Below are positions 33,479 through 43,985 of a DNA stretch of 64,000 bases, piece by piece. Under the pieces are notes generated by a model. It saw only the letters and a program-made list of their open reading frames with translations. It had not been told where the DNA came from and ran no database searches. The number at the start of each line of letters is the position of its first letter. The first letter of the stretch is position 1. The DNA comes from Chamaecyparis obtusa. Its lineage: Eukaryota; Streptophyta; Pinopsida; Cupressales; Cupressaceae. The position numbers and the translations under genes were made by a program. The DNA is taken from NCBI GenBank assembly GCA_027943335.1, contig BSBK01007021.1:186001-250000 (forward strand). Reading direction: 5' to 3'.

Positions 33479-34759
33479 GCATCCTCACAATCGAGTTGTA
33501 TGTGTGTGACTCACTTAAGAGCCTAGATAACCATGCCAAAATTGTAGGGATATTCACCTACCTCGGACTACCATCAACACACATCGCCTAAGCTTGAGAG
33601 GATAAGGAAATATTTTTTATCAACACCTTATTTATATACCGGTCGAGGAGTTACCAGTTTGAGGTCATTCTCTAGATAGGAAGCGCTTCTCTCTAGACAA
33701 GCCTTGCTAGAGGAAATCAACCAATCCAATCCCTATCTTCACCCAAGATCCATGAAGGCACAGGGAGAGGGTACAAATATGGATTGTTCACTTGCATCAC
33801 TTAGATTAATGAGATTTATAGATAAGGAAGCTCATAAGAAGTGTTGAGAAACATATCTTCAAAACACATGAAGAAGTTGTTCTTTCCAAAATTGAACCTA
33901 TTTAGGCTAAGTGTTTTCTATCTAAGACAAAAAGACACAAATAGATTTGCAAAGATTTGTTCGATTTTTAGGCACCAAAGGAAATGTGTGATTGATAGTA
34001 TTTTTATACCCAAATTGAAGTGTTTGTTTTCATTTTTAGAGCCCAAAAGAAAGCATTGATTTGAATTATCCCTTAGGCATTCAAGATTTTGATTTGATTT
34101 GTTTTAAGCCCAAAGTTGAATTGTTTGATTGATTTGTTCATTTCTTTTAGGAATTCAAGATTGGATTGGATTCATTTTAAGCCCAAATTGAAATGTGAAG
34201 ATTGCATTCAAGATTCATCTTATTGCATCAAACACTAAAAGGTGGTTAATAGTTTAGGATATTGATGACCTTGACAAGTGTTCTTTTATCAAATGACCTA
34301 AAAAGACATGTTAAAACCTATAAAATAGATGGTAAAGGACAATATGAAGTCACAATAATCACCAAAATCCAAAAACATCAAGATTTAAGCCCTCAAAATT
34401 GCTCTTTGTTCCCAATACGAGAAAATAGAACAAGAGATTTTGTGTGTAGACTCGTATGAGTATAAACACAGAACAATAAGAAAAAAACCTAATGTAAAGT
34501 TCCATTACGAGAATATACCATGCTCGGTACGAGCAAACAGAGCCAGAAAGAATGCAGACAAAGAGAAGAAAAAATGCAAAAAAGCCAATACGAGTATTCT
34601 CCACATGTAGTATGAGTATACTTAGCATGTAGGATGAGTAAACAGGTCAAGAATGAGTTTAATCGTAATAAGATTCTCACAGGATAGTACGAGGATTGCT
34701 GGGGTTTCAAAAACGGGTGATGAAAACCCTCAAATAAGGAGCAAATTTCCGTGGTGGGT
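33479..34759 (-). other. Probable 5' untranslated region of element M
   Basis: No convincing ORF. The part 34380-34700 contains many TACGAG/CTCGTATGAG-like words (34411, 34451, 34506, 34526, 34595 and nearby) next to the primer site at 34760. Element B has the same kind of word cluster in its leader. Confidence 0.4.
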
Positions 34760-34777
34760 GTCCCACCGGGCATGCCA
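34760..34777 (-). other. Primer binding site-like sequence of element M
   Basis: Minus strand TGGCATGCCCGGTGGGAC, preceded by TTT, has the form of a plant gypsy primer site (TGG start, 18 nt). It marks a minus-strand element whose 5' LTR would lie at higher coordinates. I could not assign the tRNA. Confidence 0.5.
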
Positions 34778-34784
34778 AAATATA

Positions 34785-36085
34785 GATGCGGTGAACCTAA
34801 CTTGTCGGGAGCATGTGTAGACAAGAAAATATTAGCTTAAAACATGCATGCAATAAATAAGACATAGATTCACACACACCACCTCCAATTGAGCCAAAAT
34901 GGGTGCACCCAAGCCTCATTTGATTTGCTCATTTTGGAGAATGTAGATGTGCTCTCCAAACACAATGAGAGGATCCCTAATGCAATGCTAAGATTATTTA
35001 AACTAAATGCAAGCCAAGGAGATCCCAAAATTGCACAAAAACTAGTATGAGGGATTAGTTTTGCCCCAATGATTCCAAGAGATGCAAATGATTAAGATGC
35101 ATATTTAAACTACGAATGATATGCAAGAAAGCTAAGATTCATTCACCTTTAAGCATGGATATGTGATTTAGATTGAAAAGGAAATGCAATGCGTAAGTAA
35201 ACTAAGATTCATTTACCATTAAGATTATGCTATGTGAGCTAATATTGATAGCAAGAACAAGAAACTAACAATGCTAAAATGCTATAGAATTCTAGGGATA
35301 AACTAACATGATAACAATACATAAAATGAAAGATGAGAGACCATTTTATCATGGAAGGGCCTCTATTTATAGATTTTTGGAGGGAGAGAGAGGGCTTGGA
35401 TGAGGTGGAACCTTTGTGGCATCCATATAGGAGCCACATAGGAGACACATGGGCTAGAGGAGAGGGCTATTTTGTAATGTCAATTTGAGACAAGATGGAC
35501 ATTTAAGGTTTGAGTGGCTCAAGGTTGCTCACACATGTGTGAGAAACTTTGGGGAAGACTGTGGGGGACAAAGATGTAAGGAGTTGGAGCATTTAAGAAA
35601 GTTTGGTGGCTTCCTTGGGAAGAGTTTCTCACACACGTGTGAGAAACTCATTAGCTTTAATGAGGTTAGGAATCACTTTCTAAGTGAGATTCGAGGAGTG
35701 ATTAGGCAGGAGAGTAGGTTTATCAAGTGAGGTGATGGGTGTAGGATGGCTCTAGGTAGGGATTTAGATTAATTTAAATTGGTTTTAGATTAATTGAGGC
35801 TTAGAAGAATATTAGGATTATGGAGGAATTTAAATAAATAGTGATTTATTCAAAAATGGATTTATGGGGGGACATGTATTAAAATAATTTTAATACATTA
35901 GAAAGGGGATTATTCAAATTAGATTTAAATACCTTAGGTAATGATCCCGCCTTAATTAAATATTTATAATTAAATGGGTAGAGGAATATGACAATAATGA
36001 TTAATTAATTAAAATTAATTACGATGTCACATAGATAATTAATTAAACAAAATTAATTAATAGAAATGATATTTAGATGTCTACA
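34785..36085 (-). repeat. Putative 5' LTR of minus-strand element M
   Basis: On the minus strand the segment begins TGTAGACATCTAAATATC at 36085 and ends just before the primer site; about 1.3 kb. It holds an AT-rich part with repeated TTAATTAA words (35950-36060) and two near-identical palindromes around CACACATGTGTG and CACACGTGTG (35528-35543; 35622-35649). No second LTR was found in the window, so the call rests on the TG start, primer site and layout. Confidence 0.4.
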
Positions 36086-37652
36086 ATAGGTAAAATAATT
36101 TTCCTTATATGACTCTTAATAAAATTCTATTGAATTTTACCTATTTTCTCTCATGTTTCATTTTCATAAAAGATCCCTTTGTAAAATCATTTCATCTAGA
36201 CCTGAAATAAAAATTAACCACTTTATAATATGATGGCCTATGAATGATATTGTAAACAATTTCTCCTCTTCTTGTAAACATATTTTCTCTGCCATTTTAC
36301 CTTCAGTGAAAATAAATCATTTTTATTTTCAAATGTTCCTTTACAGTCTATCGAGAGGCACACAAATTTTCTTTGTCGATAGTTTTAGTTCTACTGATGA
36401 CATTCATCATTGATGAAACAACTTTGATATCTCGCTGATAAATGTGAGATGCTTCCATTTAATGTTTCCAAAACAATAATATGTGCTGGATGCGAGAATA
36501 AGTTTGTGTAGATTCTGTAATCACATAACTTGTCTCTTCCTCCACGTCGTTAACTCTAGGTATCCATTACCTCATTTGGAAGCATTCAATTTTATACGTG
36601 TGCGAAAAGTACTATAAAAATAGTGGAAGCCACCATCATGTCTACCAATTGATTCTATCTTTAATACATTTTAAAAATAACCAACACCTAACAATCTGCG
36701 ATATCCTTTGTCGAAATAGCCTTTTTAATTCTTTCTAAAATTTCAAATAGTAACTTCTACAAACTGCCCTTTTCTTTTTTCTTTGGCAACGTGTCTAATT
36801 TATCAATGAAGCTCTTCAATCCACCACACACAGACATTATTATATTATTTTGAGTTGTGAAGGTTATGGCATGTTTAGGACCAAGATTTGTATTCTTGAC
36901 ATGATTTGTTCATTTATTTGAGGATTGCAAGCTATGTTTCTAGAGTGATAGAGTTTATTGATTATTGTTTTTTGCACTCTTGGGCGACATTGTTGGTGTA
37001 ATGTATTATGATCAATCCTGACATGGTTTATGTAGTTGTAACGTGTTCGAGAATGTTTTTATGGATCATTTTTGTGTCTTAGCTGACATTCAATGGATCA
37101 CATTGTATAATGAGTTGTAATGAATTAATATTTTGTAATTAGGTTCCTAGACAACCTTGTAAACATAAGTTGATGTAATGTATAAAATAATGTAATCATT
37201 TGTAAGTGCGAAGAGCAAGATGTGTGTTAACAAGATTTATTGGTGATCGTGTGACGAGGTATGAGTTGAATTTGCAATTGAGGTATATAGATTTGTTGTA
37301 CTTCAATTGAACTATATTGGCATATTGAAGATGTTATCACTCAGTTTATAAACATTGGATTTTTGTTCACATATTGGATTGTTGTCCAAGTTGATCTTTA
37401 AGGAAGTAAACCTTCCCTTATTGTTATTGGGCAGCAATATCTAGAAAGTGTTCCTAAATGTATGTGCATTCTCTTTGTACCATTAACAAGGTATTGTGAT
37501 TTTAACATAGTACATCATCTTGTGGATTTGATCCCCACCATGGTTTTTACATGTGTGAGTGTTTACACCTTCATGAAATTAGGACAATTAGCAACAATTC
37601 TATGAAAAGAAAATGAAAATTTAATCTAAAGAATTGCATTTAACATCCATAT
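36086..37652. other. AT-rich intergenic sequence
   Basis: No ORF over 60 codons that looks real, no recognised repeat, no element end other than the LTR start at 37653. I see nothing more in it. Confidence 0.5.
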
Positions 37653-37767
37653 TGTTATCAATAGATTTTGTGTAATTTTCTCAAGCTCTTATTTTCCCAA
37701 AATCACCCCATAATCTTTTAAGGTGTCTCACTCAAAATTTCATTCCCTTGCAAAAACACCTTGTTGG

Positions 37768-38094
37768 TTGAACTTGAACCTTGAACTCTCGTAGTTCAAT
37801 GTTAAAAGTTCAATAGCACCCTTTGGCATGATTGTTTCTCTTCGATCGCAAGCTTCATGGCATGTTGTTTTTGTGGAGCGCACTCGTCCAATGAACCATG
37901 AACCTTGAACTCTTGTAGTTCAAGATTCAAAGTTCAACGGATGTTATCTTTTTGCAAATGCTTCCTTTATTTTATCTTTTCTTTCTTGTCGTTCGTGTTT
38001 TCTTTATTTTTATTAATCATGCCAAAGGGTAGTCCTTCTATCTTCGCGTTGAACTTGAACTATGAACTCTTGTAGTTCAAGGATCAAGGTTCAA
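37768..38094 (+). repeat. Three nested inverted repeats in U3 of element A
   Basis: TTGAACTCTCGTAGTTCAA (7-bp arms TTGAACT/AGTTCAA around CTCGT) occurs at about 37781, and with CTTGT in the loop at 37905 and, slightly decayed, at 38062. Around the first and third an outer pair TTGAACTT...AAGTTCAA or AAGGTTCAA encloses the core. All three recur in the 3' LTR (about 48778, 48903 and 49060). Confidence 0.75.
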
Positions 38095-38574
38095 TGTAGG
38101 TTCCTCATTTGCAAAAGCGAAAAGTTATGATTTGATATAAATGACAACCGATAATTGATTATGATTTCCACGCATGGCGAGGATGTTGTAATTAATTGAA
38201 GTGACATTTTGATGTTACTTCGATCTGGGAAAGTACATTAATCAATGCTTAAAGTGGTGCGAGTTACTTGGTGATCATTAATTGAACCTCATGTGACATA
38301 AATTTTCCATTATTACGAATCTCTTAGGATTTTGTGAACTATTTTATGATAAATTGGTAAGCTTAGCCATTTTGTTCAGTGTTCGAGGTGTCTCATGCAG
38401 CCAGCGCAAAAGAAGGTATCTTTTCCTCCTCACAGAGCTTAGTTCATCACAAATAAAAACTAGGTGAGTCTTTCTTTTCAGCCCCTTGTTTCAGTTACAG
38501 CTCATACTTTGTCAAATTCAAATTCCTTTTAGGCTGATGTGTCTTCTTATTTTTTCCTAAGTTTGTGAGTCAAA

Positions 38575-41500
38575 ATGAAGAATCCAGTCCCGAATTTCAA
38601 AAACACCTCCCCTTTGATTTTCTCCCTACCCGACTGTGAAGACACCCTGATTAAAATTGGAGCCTTAGAGGACATTATGAACTGAGTCAAAGAACCCATT
38701 CCAGGTTCCATGTTAGCAAAATCCATTCAGACTGGTCTGGCTGATGTAGCCGCTTTCCCTATAGGAGCCCCTTGTCGAGAGCTGGTTGTTGAATGTGCAA
38801 AAAGATATAGTTTTGAGGAGAAGTGTATCAAGAAGGTTGATGGGAGTCCGGTGGTATACATAAGCAGAGATGTCGTTCAAAAGGCCATAGGAATTCTAGA
38901 AAGAGACCCATATGAAGGGTGGAATATCCCCTCATCTCAGTCAGTCTTCACCACCAATAGACAAGTTTACAGGAATGAAATAGCCCAATACTGGTTGCTC
39001 AAAGCCCAAAAAGGAGGGTCCAGGCTCCCAAAGCCACTCACTGTAGATCATTTCAAGCCCGAAGTAGCTGATTTGGTTATAATGCTCAATAGAATCAAAG
39101 GAAACCAACATGCATACTATTGGCATGACTGGATGTACTTCTATATCCAGGTCACTCTTGGAGGGGAAAATTATATCGACTAGGCCGAAACCATTGCCGA
39201 TGAACTCAATCATCAGTTGGCAATTTTTCCAACTGGCAGTAGCTTTCATATGTCCTCCTACTTGTTCTACATTTTAGCTTGTACTAGAGAGTGGACAGGA
39301 CTTTTCCATGAACAACCCCTCCCAAATATGAAAGTCTATGATTATTACTCTCACCTGCAAAAATAATATCATGTTGATAGTTTTCTAAAAGTCAATGGGG
39401 TTTTCTTTGGGAAGTTGACATATGAACTGCAAGGGAACATTGAGCAAAGAATGTCAGAAGAGGCAAAAACCTTTGTCAATACTTATGGAAGTTTCTTCAT
39501 CCAATTCAGAAGGTTCACATATCTCAGAGTGGGTGGTTTTGAAGGGGAGCCATTCAAATTGCCTAGATATGCTTTTGACAGTTTGATTATTACAGAAGTG
39601 GCTAGTCAATTGGAATATGTTCAAAAAGGAGTCAAGGAAAGGAACAACAGAGCAAAGTCCAATTTCCCAGTTCAATTAGGGTATTACACTTGCAAAAATT
39701 CTTCAGATGCCCTAAAGTTAGAGCATGAATTAAGAAAATTGAATTTGAAAATGTTTGCACTCATAAAAGATTTTGATAGTAGGGGATACGCTGCTCAACA
39801 TTTCAACTTGCCCTCTGAATTTCAACACATTCCCCAAATAGAGGATTACTGGGAGGGCTGTGAAGATGATTTTGAAGTGAGGAGAAGGACCTGGTCTAGG
39901 TTTACCTTAGGACAAGTTGTTACCCTAAATATTCAGATTGACATCTTAGCAATAAATGAAGATGATGGTGCAGAGGTAATTGATGAGCAGTTGAAAACTA
40001 GAGGTAGGGGTACACCACTTCCTCAAATAGATTGGGTTATTGATGAGAGAGAGAGCCTAATAATCAAGACTCTCAATGTGATTAAGAGAACCAAGAAATG
40101 GGTCAATAGTAAGAAGCCTCCTGTTTTAAGAAGACATAACCCAAGAAGAGTAGCACATGGTGATTTTGTTGTCAAACCTATTGATTTTGCTGACAAAAAT
40201 ATTTCCCTTGCAAGTACCTCCAAAACTAGAAATAAAAAGAAGTCTTCAACTGATCCTATGAAAAAGGCTTCTCTTGGATCTTCACTAGTAAGAAGAAACT
40301 TAAGAGGGAGAGTTGGTAAAGAGAGTGATAAGCTGGTTAATGAAAAAGAGGTCATAGATCTTGATCTCATGGACACTCACATGTCAGAGCAGGCTGGTTC
40401 AGATAATGTGGAGGGAGACACAATGACCCTGAAGAGCAATCAGCTAGATTCTGGAGAACCCTTGATAACTGTAGTGAGTGACACTTTGCAAACTCCATCT
40501 CCTACTCTTAGTTGGTTGGGAAGCTCTATTAACAATAAGAAAAGGAATGTCTTACCGATAACTCTTCCGGTAGAGGACATGGTTAGTAAGTGCTTGGGGG
40601 CTACAGTGAAGCCCAAAAGAATTAAGATGGAGTCAATGATAGATGTAGATGAGAAAACTGGGAGATGGATAGTAGAATGAGCAATACCTAAGTCTAATAA
40701 GCAAGTTTCTAAAGCTTCAGTTGAGGATTTCACTATTGAAAAGATATACTTAGGGGTGGCAAGTAGAGCGGTGGATGCAAAACACCTGGAGTCTTCTACA
40801 CAGAAGATACTACATTTGACTTTCAAGGATGAGAAAGACAAGAAAGAACTAAAGGCTACCATAGAGAGATTGTTGGAGTTCATTCAAGCAGTGCAAGAGT
40901 CCAGTCTACTTCCATTAGCTTAAGTACCTCATACGTTCGACCCTCATTCACCTGAAGTCCGCAAAACACTGGACCAGATTCAAAGAAATAAAATGGTAGT
41001 AGAAGTTTTTAACAAATGGGTCGTGGGCATGATCCAATGGGGAGGCAATTACATCACTCAGTTAATTGAGACTCATGGAGTTGTGATGAAAGTCATCTTA
41101 GAACTATTGGTTGAACTGACAGAATGGAGGAAAGAAAGGAAAAAATGGATTGGTATAGCTGATCAGCTGATGAAGATTGATCACTACAGAGTGCCTAAAT
41201 TCCTTTTGGAAAAGCCAGTTCATGGTCTAAACAAGGAGGTCCTGTATGTTTTCGTGAAGAGTATTGAATGGAGAAATTTAATTATTAAGGACGGTTTTGA
41301 TGGGGTGACTCACCTACTCAATGATCTTAAGGGCCTGATCGATACCATGCAAAAATATCTTAAATGCCTGAACATTGTTCTAATAGATGAGGGAACTCAA
41401 GATGTAAAGAAAGCGGAGAAGATAAATCAGGAGTTGGAGGCAGGTATAACAACTATTAAAGATAGCAAAGATCTCATGACAGAAGATCTTACCTCCATAG

Positions 41501-41697
41501 CTAACACTGAAGCTATGTTGGTCATCTGTGTAGATCATCTTGAGTCTCATAAATCAAGGCTGAATCAAATATGCAAGGATAGGAAGGTTCTCAGACAAAG
41601 AATTTCCCTCATTAGCATGCTGTATCATGCTATAGTTATCAGCACGTCATTGGCTCATGAGGAGTGGAAGCAGGAACATGCGCCTGGGTCATCCTAG
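38575..41697 (+). pseudogene. U3-encoded ORF of element A (5' LTR copy), unknown family
   Basis: One frame of about 1040 codons. Stops at 39181 (TAG), 39367 (TAA), 40678 (TGA) and 40921 (TAA); the first two read TGG and GAA in the 3' LTR copy. Only the TGA at about 38686 is shared by both LTRs, so translation may begin at the ATG at 38710 (MLAKSIQTGLADV). Blocks: RDVVQKAIGILERDPYEGWNIP, a WHDWMYFYI block, WAETIADEL, SSYLFYILACT, FTYLRVGGFEGEPFKLP (39513-39563), DYWEGC..DFEVRRR.WSRFTLGQVVTLNI (39844-39935), a basic Ser/Lys-rich region with RRNLRGRVGKES, and a C-terminal predicted coiled coil (40993-41697). No known catalytic motif. It sits upstream of the LTR TATA box, so it could be expressed from the 3' LTR part of the genomic RNA. 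Confidence 0.7.
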
Positions 41698-41878
41698 AAT
41701 TGAATCTAAGGCATCTAGCTCAATCAAGATTGGTGGTCTTTCTCCATGTTTTATTGGTTGTTGTCTTTTAGTTTCCTAGTTTACTATTTTTAACATATTT
41801 TGGTTATCTTAAGTAGTTTGGATCCAAAACTCGGGGAGTTTCAAGACTTTCTTATTTTTTATAATTCTATCTAATGGC

Positions 41879-41887
41879 TATATAAAG
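41879..41887 (+). promoter_or_regulatory. LTR TATA box of element A
   Basis: TATATAAAG in a GC-containing context (GGC before, CCAGG after), about 180 bp after the ORF stop and about 580 bp before the primer site. It fits an LTR promoter and sets U3 to include the ORF. Confidence 0.6.
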
Positions 41888-42462
41888 CCAGGAAAAAACT
41901 ACTGAAAGGGATGTTAGTTAGTTTACTTCCGCTTAAGTAATAACATAGTTGAAATTTTAGTATTTTCTATAAGGACTTGAATTAAGTTTTTCTGAATCAG
42001 TGAATGTAATAAACTTATCAGTATAGATCTGTTGGTTTATATTTTTGAGTGGATCTCTATTGGGGTATTCTACATTGAACGAAATTTCTTAATTAAATGT
42101 TTATGTTTTTCTTTGAATCTAAATTTAAAGTTGTGTGTTAGATTGGTATAGTGTTTATTCACTGAAGTCTGTGAGCTTCAGGTTTATTAGTTGCTATCAA
42201 TTCACAATAATTATATCATATTGATGAGGGTTACTATTTTAGCCTTACCAACTTTCTGGTCAAAATTTTGATATTTGCAGAAATGCATTATTCTTTTGCA
42301 TAAAACATTCATTAAAAATATTTCTGGGAGCTGTACCATAATTCAGAGGGTTAAACACCTTAATTTTAATCCATTTTTTAGTAAATGGTTAATGTTTCAT
42401 AGCGGGCAATAGAGCATTAGAAATAAATTTTGAAAGAGATAAATTCATTTACTAATAGTTTT

Positions 42463-42480
42463 TGGTGACTCTACTGAGGA
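42463..42480 (+). other. Primer binding site of element A
   Basis: TGGTGACTCTACTGAGGA, preceded by TTTT, matches the TGGYGACTC.CTGGGGA type of primer site found in plant Tat/Ogre-like elements. The complementary tRNA was not identified by me. Confidence 0.65.
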
Positions 42481-42524
42481 AGGAATTGGTAAACCAGTGT
42501 CTTTTCTTGGTTTAATGTGTAATC

Positions 42525-43985
42525 ATGGTATTACCTGCTGATAGAATACCTGGTCAAGTTGAACTTCCCCCAGTCTTACAACCTAGTCTAGACTTTCATG
42601 ACACTCAAGAGGACATTATTGTGGACCTAAACAACTTGACTTGGAAAGTAAAAACAAGTAACGAACAATATTAGCAAGTTCAATTGGTGTTAGAAGAAGA
42701 GGAAGAGATCGGTGAATGGTTGAGAGGTCTCCCCATAGCTTGAGAAGCTATAGTAGTTGATAGAGAAATTCAGAGACCATAGAATTACCAAGCTGGAGTC
42801 CAGACCTTACACCAAGTCTCAACGAGAGGTGGGTATTTTTGATAGTATTTTTGAAGAATTGAGAAATCTTGAAACCACAAGAGTTTGTCCCTCCAAGAAA
42901 AAGGCTCAAAGTAGACCCTCTTCTCCTCCTAAAGAATCTTTCCACTCATCTACCAAGACCTGTGATTAGCAAGCCTTAACCTTATCAGGTATTCAAGCCC
43001 CTCCTCTATTGACTATTTTTCCAACAGTTATTATGGCTCAACCGTGGGGTAATGCAGTAGGTCCTCTAGCTCTAGCAGCTCATCATGCTCTTCCTAAGGG
43101 AGCCAAAGATGTTCTTCCAAAGTTTTCTAGGGATGAAAAAGTAGCTGTAGAAGAACATTACAATTCCTTCAATGTAGCCACTAGCATTTTAGGTGTGCAA
43201 GAAGAAGATGTAGTAGTCTGAATTTTTTGTTCAAACCTTAACAGAAGGAGCAACAAAGTGGTTTGGACACCTTCCTACAGGGTCCATAACCAATTGGAAT
43301 TCCATGAAAATTGCATTTGAAGGCCGCTTCAAAAGTGCAGATGATGAGCATTCTTTGTTAGCTCAACTCACACAGATGAAAAAGGAGATCCATGAGCCCA
43401 TGAGAGATTATGTGGCTCGGTATAACAAGGTCATTCATAAAATCCCTCTAGTAAGAAGGCCCACCCCTGAAAATCAGTAGTATTTCTTTGTAAATTTGAT
43501 GCCCCCGGATATTGGTTTTCATCTTAGGAGGAATAGACTAGTAGACTTGGAAATTGCTCAGAGTCAAGCCACCGAGCTGGAAGATGATCTAATTACCGCA
43601 GGGAAATGGAGGAAGGATGTCCAAGTACCCAATGCATAAAATACTTCTACTTCTTATTCCATGCTACAAAGATTAGTAAATGATGTGATTACCCTCAAGA
43701 GGTAGCTTCCTAAAGGCAATAATAATCCTCCTCCTTTGTATTGAGATATTCCTCAAGGAATGCCTGAACAAGCTGGACCTAGTCACAGATCTCAAAATTA
43801 TCCTTTGACTGATAAGAATTTGCTGGAAGCTCCTCCTAGAAGAGCTAATATGTGTACCTTCCACCTTACAGATGATCATGATGGTACCTACTGTCCAGAA
43901 ATGATCCGATCAATGCAAATGCATGTGAACCGAGAATTGACAGAAGAATCACCTGATGATGCAGCGAGTCCTCAGTTGCCTGGTG
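42525..43985 (+). pseudogene. gag of element A, broken
   Basis: Begins MVLPADRIPGQVELPP at 42525, then changes frame twice (42757-43221, then 43217 onward) and has several stops. The capsid-like part reads TEGATKWFGHLP..SITNW..MKIAFEGRFKS (43230-43340), typical of plant gypsy gag. A zinc-knuckle-like C-x2-H-x4-H-x5-C motif (CTFHLTDDHDGTYC) lies at about 43853. It should coat the genomic RNA in the cytoplasmic particle. From 43760 on the frame continues into pol. Confidence 0.7.

Larger units (their letters stand above)
37653..42459 (+). repeat. 5' LTR of element A (about 4.8 kb)
   Basis: Starts TGTTATCAATAG (37653; no clean 5-bp duplication can be tested as the far end is outside the window). 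Contains three nested hairpins in its first 450 bp, the U3 ORF (38575-41697), a TATATAAAG box at 41879 and then about 550 bp without ORF before the primer site. With the TATA box there, U3 is about 4.2 kb and includes the ORF. The exact 3' end is uncertain by a few bases (near ACTAATAG, 42451-42459). Confidence 0.7.

Noticed and set aside
36086..37652. tRNA, rRNA or host gene in the AT-rich gap
   Set aside because: No cloverleaf-like pattern, no rRNA-like sequence and no ORF with conserved features could be seen.
38041..38096. Hairpin as a rho-independent type terminator
   Set aside because: This is a plant nuclear LTR; the structure occurs three times per LTR and lacks a following T-run.
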